Below are positions 26,324 to 36,250 of a stretch of 64,000 nt of DNA, in pieces. Made by a program: the position numbers and the translations under genes. Below the pieces are notes generated by a model that ran no database searches, was not told the origin of the DNA, and saw only the letters and a program-made list of their open reading frames with translations. The DNA is from Henriciella sp. (GTDB taxonomy: Bacteria; Pseudomonadota; Alphaproteobacteria; Caulobacterales; Hyphomonadaceae): positions 1 to 64,000 of the forward strand of contig JABSPZ010000006.1 of assembly GCA_013213785.1 (NCBI GenBank), in the 5' to 3' direction. Numbering within the stretch: position 1 is the first letter of the stretch; each line of letters begins with the position of its first letter.

Positions 26324-26932
26324 TTAGAGCAAGCCTTCTTGCACTAAGCGCGCCTCAAATCCCGCTGCATCTTTGAATTGATGCGCTTTAATGCCCAAAG
26401 CCTCAGCGGCGGCGCAATTATTCTCGCGATCATCCACGAATAAGACGTCCGAAGGATCTGGATTGCCCATACGCTCGAGCGTTATTTCATAGATCCGGCG
26501 ATCGGGCTTCACCACTTTCTCTGCGCCAGAAACAACGACATCGCGCAGCAGCTTGATCATCGGAAAGGCATCAAACGTTTCCTGCACCACCTCGTCCGGA
26601 AGATTTGAGAGGCCGTACAAAGGCACTCGTTTTTCTTCAAGCCGCGCCATGAGAGGCGGCATTCCAGCGACATAGCCTTCGAACATATCCAGCCAACGCG
26701 TCCGCCAGGCGAGGATTTGCATTTCGTATTGCGGGTATTGGGCGATCAAAGGTTTGGCATTGTCTGCCATGGAAACGCCGCGATCATGGTGAACATGCCA
26801 ATCCATGTTGCACACATCGCGCACAAACATCCCTGCCTCTGCCTCGGATTCGAAGAGGTCACGATACAGCCGTATCGGTTGCCAATCGACAACCACATTA
26901 CCAAGGTCGAATAGAACTATGCGAGCACCCAT
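26324..26932 (-). CDS. HAD-superfamily phosphatase (YihX-like)
   Basis: 202 residues. Motif I is IVLFDLGNVVVDW, with the nucleophile Asp; the second Asp is replaced by Gly as in the YihX/epoxide-hydrolase-like HAD subgroup. Motif II is YGLSNLPDE, motif III KPDRRIYE and motif IV FVDDRENN. The helical cap is short. YihX dephosphorylates alpha-D-glucose-1-phosphate, so a sugar phosphate is plausible here, though HAD substrate range cannot be read from sequence. It lies downstream of rpmJ on the same strand, with a 31-base gap, and may be cotranscribed. Confidence 0.85.
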   Translation of the reverse strand: MGARIVLFDLGNVVVDWQPIRLYRDLFESEAEAGMFVRDVCNMDWHVHHDRGVSMADNAKPLIAQYPQYEMQILAWRTRWLDMFEGYVAGMPPLMARLEEKRVPLYGLSNLPDEVVQETFDAFPMIKLLRDVVVSGAEKVVKPDRRIYEITLERMGNPDPSDVLFVDDRENNCAAAEALGIKAHQFKDAAGFEARLVQEGLL

Positions 26933-26963
26933 ATCAAACGAGGCTCAGCTGTTCATCTCAGAC

Positions 26964-27089
26964 TCAGCCCTGCTTTGCTTTGAAACGAGGGTCAGTCTTG
27001 TTGATGACATAGGTCCGGCCACGGCGGCGAACGACCTTGCAGTCACGGTGGCGCGACTTGAGTGCTTTGATCGAGGATTTCACTTTCAT
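26964..27089 (-). CDS. rpmJ: Ribosomal protein bL36 (zinc-free type)
   Basis: 41 residues: [20 protein letters not shown] and [21 protein letters not shown]. The family core is complete, but only one cysteine remains of the zinc ribbon, so this is the C-minus (zinc-independent) form that is typical of alphaproteobacteria. It belongs to the 50S subunit near the peptidyl transferase centre and helps organise 23S rRNA. ATG 27089 sits at the normal family start. It is divergent from the lytic transglycosylase gene. Confidence 0.93.
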   Translation of the reverse strand: MKVKSSIKALKSRHRDCKVVRRRGRTYVINKTDPRFKAKQG

Positions 27090-27198
27090 GGCTTTTGCCC
27101 AAACGTTAGAACTGTTTTCACGAAAGCGCGGGACATACACATGGGGCCCGAGTGAGTCAATCATGGCTTGCAGGCTTTTCCGCAAAGGGGTGCATGTG

Positions 27199-28533
27199 AT
27201 GAGCGACTTTATGATGAAACGGCCATTATACGGCCTCGTAGCTGGGGCTGCATTGATGACGGCGTGCGCTTCGGCGCCGCAAGCCGAACCGCCCGTCTCT
27301 GCGCCTGATGGCGGCGCCCGCGGTGGTTCCGTCGGGGTTCCGACCATCCCATCCCTGCCCCCATTTCCGACATCCGGACATGATGGAATGGATGCTTGGC
27401 GCGACGATTTCGCGAGCCGGGCGATCGCTGCGGGACGCAATCCGACAGTCGTCTATGACACGCTGCGCACACTTTCGCCCTTAGAGCTCTATCTCTCCGA
27501 TGATGTCTCTGTTGCTGGCACAGGTGTGGCCGACCAAGCCGAATTCGCCAAACCGATCTGGGATTATGTCAGCTCAGCGGTCACAGAAAGCCGGAAAGCA
27601 CGTGGTGCGGAGAAGCTCGCGGAACTCTCCGCCACGTTTGATGAAGTCGAAGCCGCTTATGGCGTTGACCGGGAAGCGCTGACAGCGATCTGGGCAATGG
27701 AAACCAATCTCGGGTCTTACATTGGCAATTTTGATGCGCCCAATACGCTGGCCAATATGGCTGTTGAAGGACGCCGGCAGCGGTTTGCTGAGAACGAGCT
27801 CACCGCCCTTATGAAAATTCAAGAGCGCGGCGAGGTTGACCGCGAGGCCTTGGTCTCAGGATGGGCGGGCGCAATGGGGCAGACCCAATTCATGCCATCT
27901 ACATTCTTGTCTTATGCGGTCGATTTTGACGGCGATGGCGTCAAAGACCTTTGGAACAGTGCTCCGGATGCTCTGGCTTCGGCCGCGAACTATTTGAGCG
28001 CGTCTGGGTATCAGAAGGATCAGCCATGGGGCATCGAAGTCCTCGCGCCGAGCGGGTTTGATTGGTCCCTCGCGGACGGTGAAGACCGCCGCCTATCGAC
28101 TTGGAGCAGCTACGGTCTGTCTCCGATCTCGGGGAGCGCTTTTACGACCCCAGAGACAGCTTATGCTGAACTTTGGCTGCCAACCGGCGCGACCGGCCCG
28201 AAATATTTGCTGTTCAAGAATTTCGACGTCTACAAAACGTATAACCGTTCGGACAGCTACGCCTTTTCTGTGGGCTTGCTCACCGATGGCGTTGCCGGAG
28301 ATGCGGGCCCGATCGCTGCGTGGCCAACGGAACTGACCCTGCTCAACAAGCGAGAGATTATGGTTCTGCAGAGCAATCTCAACCGGCTTGGATTCGACGC
28401 TGGTGTTGTGGACGGAATCGCAGGGCGCGGCACCAAGGGGGCCCTTCAGCGGTTCCAAAAAGCCAATGAAATCATGCCCGCAGACGGATACCCAACCACA
28501 ATTGCGCTCGATCAGTTGATGGCCGCCGGCTAA
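27199..28533 (+). CDS. Lytic murein transglycosylase B-type lipoprotein
   Basis: 444 residues. A lipoprotein signal ends LMTACAS. A proline-rich linker leads to an MltB-type catalytic domain with [21 protein letters not shown] (catalytic Glu in AMETN) and [17 protein letters not shown]. At the C-terminus is a peptidoglycan-binding domain 1 ([21 protein letters not shown]). It cleaves glycan strands with anhydromuramic acid formation and is anchored in the outer membrane. It has AAGGGG upstream of ATG 27199; starts at 27211 or 27214 are possible. The last four bases overlap the convergent MFS gene. Confidence 0.9.
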   Translation: MSDFMMKRPLYGLVAGAALMTACASAPQAEPPVSAPDGGARGGSVGVPTIPSLPPFPTSGHDGMDAWRDDFASRAIAAGRNPTVVYDTLRTLSPLELYLSDDVSVAGTGVADQAEFAKPIWDYVSSAVTESRKARGAEKLAELSATFDEVEAAYGVDREALTAIWAMETNLGSYIGNFDAPNTLANMAVEGRRQRFAENELTALMKIQERGEVDREALVSGWAGAMGQTQFMPSTFLSYAVDFDGDGVKDLWNSAPDALASAANYLSASGYQKDQPWGIEVLAPSGFDWSLADGEDRRLSTWSSYGLSPISGSAFTTPETAYAELWLPTGATGPKYLLFKNFDVYKTYNRSDSYAFSVGLLTDGVAGDAGPIAAWPTELTLLNKREIMVLQSNLNRLGFDAGVVDGIAGRGTKGALQRFQKANEIMPADGYPTTIALDQLMAAG

Positions 28534-29798
28534 GCGTCTTCGGCTTCACCGACGCCGGGCGCAATGGCTTTCCAAGCAAACAGCGCCATCGCTATGAGCA
28601 ATCCAACGCAGATCCAGAATGGCAAGGATGGGTCGACGAACTCGTATAGAAACAGCCCAAATAATGGGGTGATAATATATCCCATTCCGTTCGCAGAGAT
28701 GACGAGGCCCGCAACATTGCCTTGTAGCTCTGGCGATACCGCGAGCGATGCACCGCTTGAGAATCCAGGCCGGGTCAGGCCTTGGCCAATTCCGAGGAAG
28801 AACTGAGCAAAAATCAGGGTCGCAAAATCCTGCGCCGGAATCAGCAGCAAAGCCCCAATCAAAAGCGGGAAACAGCCTGTGATCATCAGCGTCTTATTCT
28901 TCAGTTTCAGACGCGGGATCAAAACTAGCTGCGCCATCATCACAGCCATCGCACCGACCATGAAGGCAGGACCGGTATATTGCGCCGCCTGAACGCCGGT
29001 CACATCAAGCTTGTCCATGACCGCAAAAACAAAGACTTGCGTGAGGATGCCGGTCACCAAAGACAGCGTCACGGCATAGGCCAAGAATGGCAGGACATTG
29101 CGCGACCGCCAGAGCCCGATTGCGCCCGGGATGGCTTCGATCTTGGTTGCGTCTTGAACAGGCTTGCGGTTCTCAGGCAGGAAATTCCAGAGCAAGACCG
29201 ACATCAAGCTCGCCATGATACAGGTGATGAGCATTGGGCTCAGGAGGCCAAAATTCGCGACCAGTACCGCCGCGAATGCCGGGCCAACGATGGTTCCGAA
29301 GCTGAACCCAGATGTCACAAATGCGATTTCGCTCTGCCGTTCTGATGGCGCGGTCCGGTCGGCGACATAAGCTTGCGCGGCGGGACTCGAGCCTGATCCT
29401 ATAAGGCCGAAGACAGACCGGGATAGCGCCAAACAGGCAAAGATCGCGAAGGGCGCCGTAATCATTTCAGACATCGCGGCCCAAGACGATAGAAGCAACA
29501 AGAACATCGATACCGCGTATCCGGCCAAGCCAAACGACGCGATGCGGCGACGTCCATAGCGATTCGAGCGCTTGCCCCAAAACGGAGAAGAGAGCGACCA
29601 ACACAGCGCCGAGAGCGAGAAAATCGCCCCAGCCATCCAATCGGGAAGCGCCAAGGTGCGCGTCAGAGGCGGAATAACCGCAGCAATCAGCATCGTATTG
29701 CCTGCACCAATCGCCATCAACGAAAAGAAGAGCAGAAAAAACGCCCCGCGCCGATTGGGCTGGGGCGTTGGATCTAAGGAGGCGTCCGCATCACTCAT
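28530..29798 (-). CDS. MFS transporter, TetA/drug-efflux type
   Basis: 422 residues with about 12 transmembrane helices in the two-fold six-helix plan of the major facilitator superfamily. Motif A is present in the loop after helix 2 (WGKRSNRYGRRRIASFGL). Helices include AIGAGNTMLIAAVIPPLT near the start and FGLFLYEFVDPSLPFWICVGL near the end. The substrate is unknown; drug or metabolite efflux is likely. It overlaps the transglycosylase gene by four bases in a convergent arrangement and is divergent from motA with a 137-base promoter gap. Confidence 0.88.
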   Translation of the reverse strand: MSDADASLDPTPQPNRRGAFFLLFFSLMAIGAGNTMLIAAVIPPLTRTLALPDWMAGAIFSLSALCWSLSSPFWGKRSNRYGRRRIASFGLAGYAVSMFLLLLSSWAAMSEMITAPFAIFACLALSRSVFGLIGSGSSPAAQAYVADRTAPSERQSEIAFVTSGFSFGTIVGPAFAAVLVANFGLLSPMLITCIMASLMSVLLWNFLPENRKPVQDATKIEAIPGAIGLWRSRNVLPFLAYAVTLSLVTGILTQVFVFAVMDKLDVTGVQAAQYTGPAFMVGAMAVMMAQLVLIPRLKLKNKTLMITGCFPLLIGALLLIPAQDFATLIFAQFFLGIGQGLTRPGFSSGASLAVSPELQGNVAGLVISANGMGYIITPLFGLFLYEFVDPSLPFWICVGLLIAMALFAWKAIAPGVGEAEDA

Positions 29799-29935
29799 GC
29801 GCTCCTTTTCTGCTCATGAGCGACAAAATCAAGATCTGATTGGCGATATCTTACCCCTACCGCCGCGTCGGCAACTGGTTCGAAAGGTTATTCTGAAAAG
29901 ATTGGGCTCAACGATCTCCAAATAGGCCCGCTTCG

Positions 29936-30814
29936 ATGATCCAATTGCTCGGTTTTGCTATTGTCTTGCTAATTGTATCAGGCGCTCTGTTGATCAGCGG
30001 TGGCCCTGCAGTCTTAGCGGCTTTGCCATTCGAACTCGCTCTGATTGGCGGTGCCGCGATTGGGACGGTCTTAATTGGCAACTCGGCTTCGGTCGCGAAG
30101 GCGGCTTTAGGCGGCTTCGCTCAAAGCCTGCGCGGCGCAAAATGGTCTAAGGATGATTATGCAGGTCTCCTCACGCTGATGCACGAGCTTGTCCGGCGCG
30201 CCGGACGGGGCGGTATCGTCGCGATCGAGCAAGACATTGAAGACCCTGAAAACTCAACGCTTTTCGGGACCCAACCTCGCCTTCAGAACGATCCGTACGC
30301 GATGAGCCTGATCTGTGACAGCTTCCGTTTGATCGCGCTCGACCCAACAATGCGCCAGCAAACCGCCACTTATCTGCAAGATACAGTCGCTGAAATGGTC
30401 GAACAAAGACAGCGCGCGGTGGGCGCCCTCCAAACACTCGCGGATGCGCTCCCCGCTCTCGGGATTGTTGCGGCGGTGCTCGGCATTATCAAGACAATGG
30501 CAATGATCGACCAATCCACCGCAGTCCTTGGCGAGATGATTGCGTCCGCCCTCCTTGGTACATTCCTTGGGGTCTTCCTGGCTTATGGGCTGGTCGGGCC
30601 AATCGCCAACCGATTTGGCCAAATCGTCGAAGAGGAAGCGATATACCTAGATACAATCGCCCGCATCATCACCGCGTTTACGCAAGACACCGCGGCCCGC
30701 ACGTCAATCGAGATGGCGCGTGCAAGCCTGCCGCCGCATTTACGACCAAACATTTCCGATCTGGATGAGCATATCAAAGTTGTACGACTCGAGCGCACCC
30801 GTCAGGTCGCTTAA
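29936..30814 (+). CDS. motA: MotA, flagellar motor stator protein
   Basis: 292 residues with four helices in the MotA layout: two short ones at the start and ALPALGIVAAVLGIIKTM plus MIASALLGTFLGVFLAYGLVGP late, with the conserved prolines. The cytoplasmic loop LHELVRRAGRGGIVAIEQDI holds the charged residues that contact FliG. MotA and MotB form the proton channel that turns the flagellum. No motB is adjacent; in Caulobacter motA and motB are unlinked too. Presence of the gene implies a motile swarmer stage. Confidence 0.95.
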   Translation: MIQLLGFAIVLLIVSGALLISGGPAVLAALPFELALIGGAAIGTVLIGNSASVAKAALGGFAQSLRGAKWSKDDYAGLLTLMHELVRRAGRGGIVAIEQDIEDPENSTLFGTQPRLQNDPYAMSLICDSFRLIALDPTMRQQTATYLQDTVAEMVEQRQRAVGALQTLADALPALGIVAAVLGIIKTMAMIDQSTAVLGEMIASALLGTFLGVFLAYGLVGPIANRFGQIVEEEAIYLDTIARIITAFTQDTAARTSIEMARASLPPHLRPNISDLDEHIKVVRLERTRQVA

Positions 30815-30884
30815 GAGCGCGCGTCGCAACACTTTCCAAACCTGCAGAAATTTGACGTTTCCATTTAAAGTGGTGGCAAACCCA

Positions 30885-31370
30885 ATGGCGGATACTGTCG
30901 GCATAGGGGTGCAAGATGAAAGCACAGGCATAATGCAAACCACGACGGATGTTTCCCCAAACCGAGCGCCTTCCTACTGGATGAAGGGGCTGCCAGGCTT
31001 ATTCGCGAATGCGCTTTGCGGCGTGATCGCCGTATTCGTTGCGATCAAAGCGATAACGTTCGAGCCAGGAACGCTGCCAGGATCACTCGTACTAGATCAT
31101 ATCGTGCGGATCGTTTCTTTCGCGGCGCTCACCATCTGGGTAACGTTCGCGATTGGCGTTCGTAGACGCGGTGCCGCCGCAATCATCGTGCTTGGCTTTG
31201 CGGCGTTTTTAGAACTCGTTATCGTCCCGATCAGAGCGACGGGCCTCTCAACAATCGCGTCTGCCAATCTTGGGATTGTATTCGCCTATTGCGCCGCGCA
31301 GCTGTATTGGTTCTCCGTTCAATCGCGCAAACCAGACAACCGATTGCATTTAGAACCAGCTAAAGACTAG
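30885..31370 (+). CDS. Unknown four-helix membrane protein
   Basis: 161 residues from ATG 30885. Four hydrophobic helices are visible: GLFANALCGVIAVFVAIKAI, IVRIVSFAALTIWVTFAIGV, AAAIIVLGFAAFLELVIVPI and IASANLGIVFAYCAAQLYWF. I do not recognise a family. It lies 70 bases after motA on the same strand, but flagellar involvement is not supported by sequence. An alternative start is ATG 30933. Ribosome sites at both are weak, so the boundary is uncertain. Confidence 0.6.
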   Translation: MADTVGIGVQDESTGIMQTTTDVSPNRAPSYWMKGLPGLFANALCGVIAVFVAIKAITFEPGTLPGSLVLDHIVRIVSFAALTIWVTFAIGVRRRGAAAIIVLGFAAFLELVIVPIRATGLSTIASANLGIVFAYCAAQLYWFSVQSRKPDNRLHLEPAKD

Positions 31371-31424
31371 CCTTCGCGTCGAACGCGTCTTACTTTCCAA
31401 TTGAATTGATTGGGGAGTGAGGGC

Positions 31425-31949
31425 TTGTCTCGTTTTGAAGAGCTGATCTCGACAGTGTCGCGCTATCAAACACTCGCGGCCGAAAACTATACCAGGGTAC
31501 GCTCCCTTGCCGAAGAATTGCGGGCAGGTCTCTGCGCCCATATCGGCATGAAGGATGGTGTTTGCGTCCAGCTTGTGCCGCCTGCCGGCCAGTTTGAGCC
31601 CAAAGACTATGGCGATCAGGCTTTCTCGATCCCACCACAAGGCTTTCGGCCGCTTGGAGCCATCCAGTTCGGTCTCGCCATCCGTGTGCTTGGCGAGAAT
31701 GACTGGATGCGTGTGACCATGCAATGCCAGAAGATTGGCGACGAGTTCATTGCTCAAATTGTTGGCGGCGACGAGTACAAGCTCAACATTCCGCTCAAAG
31801 ACAATGATCCTGAACCCTTCTACGATCATATTTACGAGCACGTCCTCGAATGGTTCCAGACTCAGATCGAACGCTATGAGGCAGGCGACTATGGAAGCCG
31901 TGAAATCGGCTTTGATCTTTCCGCAGGCGCTGAGGAGATTGTAGCCTAA
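31425..31949 (+). CDS. Unknown cytosolic protein
   Basis: 174 residues starting SRFEELISTVSRYQTLAAE. It has no signal peptide or membrane segment. The central part (LGAIQFGLAIRVLGENDWMRVTMQCQKIGDEFIAQI) looks like a mixed alpha/beta core and the end is acidic. I do not recognise it. The most likely start is TTG 31425, which has GGGGAGTGAGGGC just upstream; a TTG at 31410 adds five residues. It ends 21 bases before the antiporter gene on the same strand, so they may be cotranscribed. Confidence 0.6.
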   Translation: MSRFEELISTVSRYQTLAAENYTRVRSLAEELRAGLCAHIGMKDGVCVQLVPPAGQFEPKDYGDQAFSIPPQGFRPLGAIQFGLAIRVLGENDWMRVTMQCQKIGDEFIAQIVGGDEYKLNIPLKDNDPEPFYDHIYEHVLEWFQTQIERYEAGDYGSREIGFDLSAGAEEIVA

Positions 31950-31970
31950 TCGGGCTGCATTGAGCTGGGT

Positions 31971-33863
31971 ATGGAGATCGGTCTTCTTCTCGCAAGCGGC
32001 GCCGGGCAGGAAGTCATTTTTGCATGCGCTCTGATCGGTGCGCTGGGTGTGGGTGCACAGTGGTTGGCTTGGCGACTACAAGCACCCGCGATTGTACTCA
32101 TGTCGCTTGCCGGGCTCGCCGTTGGACCGCTTTGGTCGGTTTTGTTTGGCGACCCGCTGCTCAGCCCTCAGCAATCCTTTGGCGACGTATTTCGCCCAAT
32201 CGTATCGCTCGCGGTGGCCGTGATCCTGTTCGAAGGCGGGCTCGTTCTGAAGTTTGAAAACCTGCGAGAGGCCGGCGCCGCTGTTCGTAGGATGATCTTT
32301 GTCGGTGGGCCGCTCGCTTGGGTGCTCGGGACGTTCGCCGCCCGATATGCGGCAGGTCTGGACTGGGCCAGCGCTGTCGTGTTTGCAGGCGTTATGGTCG
32401 TGACGGGCCCAACCGTCATCATTCCACTGCTCAGACAATCAAAACTAGGCGGTCGACCTGCGAAATTCTTGAAGTGGGAAGGCATCGTCAACGACCCGAT
32501 CGGGGCCTTGTTCGCGGTTGCTGCGTTTGAGTTCATTCGTGTCGCATCAGAAGGCCAAAGCCTGTTCGGTGCAGGTCTTTGGATCATTATGGCGGCCACC
32601 TATGGGACGCTGCTCGGCATATTCTTTGGCTGGGCTATGGCCAAGGCGTTCCGAGAAGGATGGACGCCCGAATATTTGAAAGCGCCGCTAATCTTAGCGT
32701 CCATCGTGCTCTGTTACACGATGGCTGAGATGTTCCAGAAAGAAATCGGCCTCGTTGCCGTGACGGCTTATGGAATGATGCTCGGCAACTCAAAGCTTGC
32801 CGGGCTCAATGAGCTGCAAAAGTTCAAAGAGGATATTGCCATCCTGCTTGTCTCAGGCGTGTTCGTGATGCTGACAGCGGATTTGACACCGGCAATCATT
32901 AGCCAAGCGATCAACTGGAATACGCTCGCCTTCCTCGTCTGCATGCTGTTCATCGTTCGCCCGCTCTCTGTCTGGATCGCGACCTATGGGACTCTGTCGC
33001 GGAACGAAGCAATTTTGCTCGGCTGGATTGCGCCGCGCGGCATCGTTGCGGTCGCCGTCTCGGGCCTGTTCGGATCTCTGCTTGTCGATCTTTCGCGCGA
33101 AGGGCGCTTCTTCTTCTCTGGCGCCGACCAGATCACCCCGCTCGCTTTTGCCATGGTCTTTGTAACGGTCGTACTGCACGGCTTCACAATCGGGCCGCTC
33201 TCGCGTGGCCTCGGCCTCGCACGGAAGGAAAAGCCTGGCGTCCTGATTGTCGGCGCCAATGCCTGGAGTGTTCAGTTCGCCCGGGCACTCGAGCAAAGCG
33301 GTATCGAAGTGATTGTGGCCGATAGCAATTATCGCCGTCTGAAGTCGTCCCGCGATGCTGGCCTCGATATCTTCATGGGCGAGGTTCTGTCCGAGGATGC
33401 CGAGATTAAACTCGACCATGCCCGCTTCTCGACCGTGATCGCGCTCTCCACCAACGATTCCTACAATGCGCTTGTCTGTAGTCACTTCGCGCCAGAAGTC
33501 GGGCGCCACATGGTCTATCAATTGTCGATCAATGATGACGAAGAGAATGATGATCGCGGCCTGAGCTCAAATGCGCGCGGCCGGACCCTGATCCGACGCG
33601 GCCGAAACTATGACAGTCTGATCCGGGATCAGTACCGCGGATGGGAATTCGCGCGCACGCGCCTGACGGACAAATACTCGCTAGAGGCCTTCCGCAAGGA
33701 TCGGCCAGATGCGGATATCGTGGCCGAGATCCGCGCGGACGGCACATTGCTGCTGCTGGGGCCAAATCGCGAGGCCCGCGGCGGTGACGGCTCTATTCTG
33801 ATCAGTTTCGCGCCTGAGCTAAAAGACCAAACCAATGGTCGTCCGGAGCTCGCGCCCGCCTAA
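31971..33863 (+). CDS. CPA1-type Na+/H+ antiporter with TrkA-N regulatory domain
   Basis: 630 residues. The first about 410 are an antiporter of the monovalent cation/proton CPA1 superfamily with 11-13 helices: VILFEGGLVL, VVTGPTVIIPLL, GIVNDPIGALFAV (the ND motif of CPA1 that binds cation) and WIAPRGIVAVAVS. The C-terminal part is a TrkA-N/Rossmann domain (VLIVGANAWSVQFARALEQSG and VIVADSN) that binds nucleotide and gates transport in related proteins. It exchanges Na+ or K+ for protons and fits a marine host. Start ATG 31971. Confidence 0.9.
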   Translation: MEIGLLLASGAGQEVIFACALIGALGVGAQWLAWRLQAPAIVLMSLAGLAVGPLWSVLFGDPLLSPQQSFGDVFRPIVSLAVAVILFEGGLVLKFENLREAGAAVRRMIFVGGPLAWVLGTFAARYAAGLDWASAVVFAGVMVVTGPTVIIPLLRQSKLGGRPAKFLKWEGIVNDPIGALFAVAAFEFIRVASEGQSLFGAGLWIIMAATYGTLLGIFFGWAMAKAFREGWTPEYLKAPLILASIVLCYTMAEMFQKEIGLVAVTAYGMMLGNSKLAGLNELQKFKEDIAILLVSGVFVMLTADLTPAIISQAINWNTLAFLVCMLFIVRPLSVWIATYGTLSRNEAILLGWIAPRGIVAVAVSGLFGSLLVDLSREGRFFFSGADQITPLAFAMVFVTVVLHGFTIGPLSRGLGLARKEKPGVLIVGANAWSVQFARALEQSGIEVIVADSNYRRLKSSRDAGLDIFMGEVLSEDAEIKLDHARFSTVIALSTNDSYNALVCSHFAPEVGRHMVYQLSINDDEENDDRGLSSNARGRTLIRRGRNYDSLIRDQYRGWEFARTRLTDKYSLEAFRKDRPDADIVAEIRADGTLLLLGPNREARGGDGSILISFAPELKDQTNGRPELAPA

Positions 33864-34558
33864 TCCGCGGTCACGGCATGCAGTTCGCGGCCATTGTTTC
33901 GTAACCATGCCCGCTCCTTCCTCCACTCGGGGCGACACGTCTCAACATGCGCCCAGAAAGCCGGACTATGGTTCATTTCGAGCAGATGCGCGCATTCATG
34001 AGCGGCGACGTATTGGAGCACGGGTGGCGGCGCCATAATCAGGCGCCACGAAAACGCCAAACGGCCATCTGAGGTGCAAGACCCCCATCTTGAGCGAGTG
34101 TCCTTGACCGTGACCCGGCGCGCTTCCACCCCAAGCGTCTCGCAATATTCAATCACCGAATCAGACAAATCGGATTTGGCGGCCTTGCGGAGATAGCGCT
34201 CAACACGTTTTCCAGTTGTTTCTGCATCTCCGGGAACGCGGAGCGTCAGGCGGGGTTCAACCTCCAGCTTTGGCGTTCGACCGGGCCCTTCCGTCGTGAT
34301 CTCGCAAGGCTCTCCCCGCAGCATGAATTGAGCGCCTGGCTGCAGCAGCGTTTGTGCCGGAAGCGCCTGTAAATGCTCGGCAATCCAATCAATTCGGTCG
34401 CGCGCAAAGGCTGCGGCTTCACCAATCTTTTTCTTGCTCGGCGCCACAGCAACAGCTTCGCGATTGCGTTCGTCCAGGCGCAAGATGAGCCGGCGCGCTT
34501 TCGGGTTGATTTCAAAGCGAACATTCACCGTTTCACCGGATTTTGTTCGCAATGCCAT
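33860..34558 (-). CDS. YgjP/DUF45 zinc-metallopeptidase-like protein
   Basis: About 232 residues. The C-terminal part carries TRSRWGSCTSDGRLAFSW and the zinc motif AAHECAHLLEMNHSPAFW, the HExxH equivalent (HECAH) of the YgjP/SprT-like family. Function is not established; members are thought to be cytoplasmic metallohydrolases. ATG 34558 gives the usual length; ATG 34582 is possible. The reading frame stays open another 280 codons toward 35416, but that part is antisense to the lipoprotein gene and is not coding. The end overlaps the antiporter stop by four bases. Confidence 0.85.
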   Translation of the reverse strand: MALRTKSGETVNVRFEINPKARRLILRLDERNREAVAVAPSKKKIGEAAAFARDRIDWIAEHLQALPAQTLLQPGAQFMLRGEPCEITTEGPGRTPKLEVEPRLTLRVPGDAETTGKRVERYLRKAAKSDLSDSVIEYCETLGVEARRVTVKDTRSRWGSCTSDGRLAFSWRLIMAPPPVLQYVAAHECAHLLEMNHSPAFWAHVETCRPEWRKERAWLRNNGRELHAVTAD

Positions 34559-34646
34559 CTTGTCGCCTTTATCGATAATCATTAAATACGCCTCGACAGG
34601 ATAATGCGATATGCTTATGGGACTCCGGTTGAAAAAGGAATCAAAC

Positions 34647-36227
34647 ATGAAGAAATTAATGTACGGTGCGGCGGCGCTCACTCTTCTGACAGCTTGCGGC
34701 AGTGAAGAAGCAGCAACAGAAGTCACGATTGCCGAACCAACGCTTAAAGAGCTAACCGTTCGTGCAGGCGATGCCTCAGAAGCTGCGGCAGCGCTCTCAG
34801 CAATGTCTTTGACCGATAGCGGAACAGGCGTTCTGTCTTTCGCTGGCAGCACAACGGATGGCGCAACCGCGACATTCACCGATCTAACCATCACCGGCGA
34901 AGATGCCGTAAAAGTTGGATCACTCGTGCTTGAAGGCCTCGATATGGAAGGCGAGCAAGCGAATTTCGGTAAAATGAGCCTCAACGACATCACGATCACC
35001 GAGGAAGGTGAGGATGTTGAAGTAAATCTCGGCTCTATTGAACTCATCAATCCATCGCCAGAACTGGCTGGCTGGCTTGCAACAAGCCTGAATGGACAAG
35101 AAGTTCCATTCCCGTCTGCCGATAAAATCGTCTTTGACAGCTGGTCAATGAACGGCCTGACGGGCGACTTCAGCGACACGGAAGCCGAAGGTACCTTCGG
35201 GATCGATAAAATCGAAATCCGCGACATGACCGACCTGAAAGCGGCGAAAGCGACGATTAGCGGTGTATCGCTCGTTGGCACTGACGAATCTGAAGGCATG
35301 AACTTTGACATCAAGCTTGGCAGCATGACCGCGACCAACGTGGACGCAAAATTCGTTAAGGCGATCCAAGAGAACGTTGATGACGAAGAAGCTCTGGTCG
35401 CAGCCCTGATGGACATGGCTTACGACAACCCAATGGAACCTGGCTACGATGCCTTCACAATGGATGGGCTGAATGTTGATGTGGCCGGTGCTACGTTCGC
35501 GATCCCAAGCCTGGTGGCGGGTGTCGAGCGCAATGCCGCGGGCCAAGCGACGAAGTTCGTCACTGAGCCTTACACAATGACACTGAAAGCCGACGGCGCT
35601 GGCGGCGAAGTTGGCGAAGCGCTTCTGCAAGGCCTAAGTGTGGTTGGCTATGAAGAGCTTGAGCTTAAAGGCGCAAGCGTGATGTCTTATAACCCTGACC
35701 AGGACATCGTGTCATTTGACGCAGGTTCGAACTATATCGAACTCGTCGATGGTGCGAAATTTAGCATGGGCGGCAAGATCGAAGGCTATAGCGCATACAC
35801 CCAAGACATCGCAGGTGCGTTCGATATTGAGGAACTCACCGCGGGTGCAGAGCCTGATCCAGCTGCGATGACTAACGCGCTTGGAAAGCTCGTGTTCCAT
35901 AATTTCGAACTGTCCATTGATGACAATTCGCTCTTGGACCGTGCGTTCAACGCCGCTGCTACAGCACAAGGCGCAGATCCAGCTGAGATGAAGTCTCAGA
36001 TTGGTATGGGCCTCGCAATGGCGCCGATGATGGCGCAAGGCTCAGGTGTCGATATGGCGCTTGTCACCGAAGCCACGACCGCTTTGTCTGGCTTTATCAG
36101 CGAAGGCGGTACACTGACCTTCAAGCTGAACCCAGACACCCCGCTGTCAGTCGCATCGATCATGGCGAACCCAGATCCAGCGGCCTACACGAAAGACTCG
36201 TTGGGCTTCACCGCGACGCAAAAATAA
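34647..36227 (+). CDS. Large beta-rich lipoprotein of unknown function
   Basis: 526 residues with a lipoprotein signal (YGAAALTLLTACGS, lipobox LLTAC). The rest is acidic and rich in recurring strands of the form VGSLVLEGLDMEG, FGKMSLNDITITEEG, LGSIELINPSPE and SWSMNGLTGDFSD, suggesting a repetitive beta structure exposed in the periplasm or outside the cell. I do not recognise the family. AAAGGA precedes ATG 34647. It lies divergent from the DUF45 gene with an 88-base gap and ends in a strong terminator at 36251, so it forms its own transcript. Confidence 0.65.
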   Translation: MKKLMYGAAALTLLTACGSEEAATEVTIAEPTLKELTVRAGDASEAAAALSAMSLTDSGTGVLSFAGSTTDGATATFTDLTITGEDAVKVGSLVLEGLDMEGEQANFGKMSLNDITITEEGEDVEVNLGSIELINPSPELAGWLATSLNGQEVPFPSADKIVFDSWSMNGLTGDFSDTEAEGTFGIDKIEIRDMTDLKAAKATISGVSLVGTDESEGMNFDIKLGSMTATNVDAKFVKAIQENVDDEEALVAALMDMAYDNPMEPGYDAFTMDGLNVDVAGATFAIPSLVAGVERNAAGQATKFVTEPYTMTLKADGAGGEVGEALLQGLSVVGYEELELKGASVMSYNPDQDIVSFDAGSNYIELVDGAKFSMGGKIEGYSAYTQDIAGAFDIEELTAGAEPDPAAMTNALGKLVFHNFELSIDDNSLLDRAFNAAATAQGADPAEMKSQIGMGLAMAPMMAQGSGVDMALVTEATTALSGFISEGGTLTFKLNPDTPLSVASIMANPDPAAYTKDSLGFTATQK

Positions 36228-36250
36228 GCGGATGCTGATCCGCGAAATGG

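Noticed and set aside
32853-33521. Minus-strand 222-codon frame opposite the antiporter
   Set aside because: Antisense to the TrkA-N and membrane domains of a clear gene; no independent support.
34559-35416. N-terminal extension of the DUF45 frame
   Set aside because: These 286 codons lie opposite the lipoprotein gene and read as Ser/Pro/Val-rich low complexity; DUF45 similarity begins only at about 34558.
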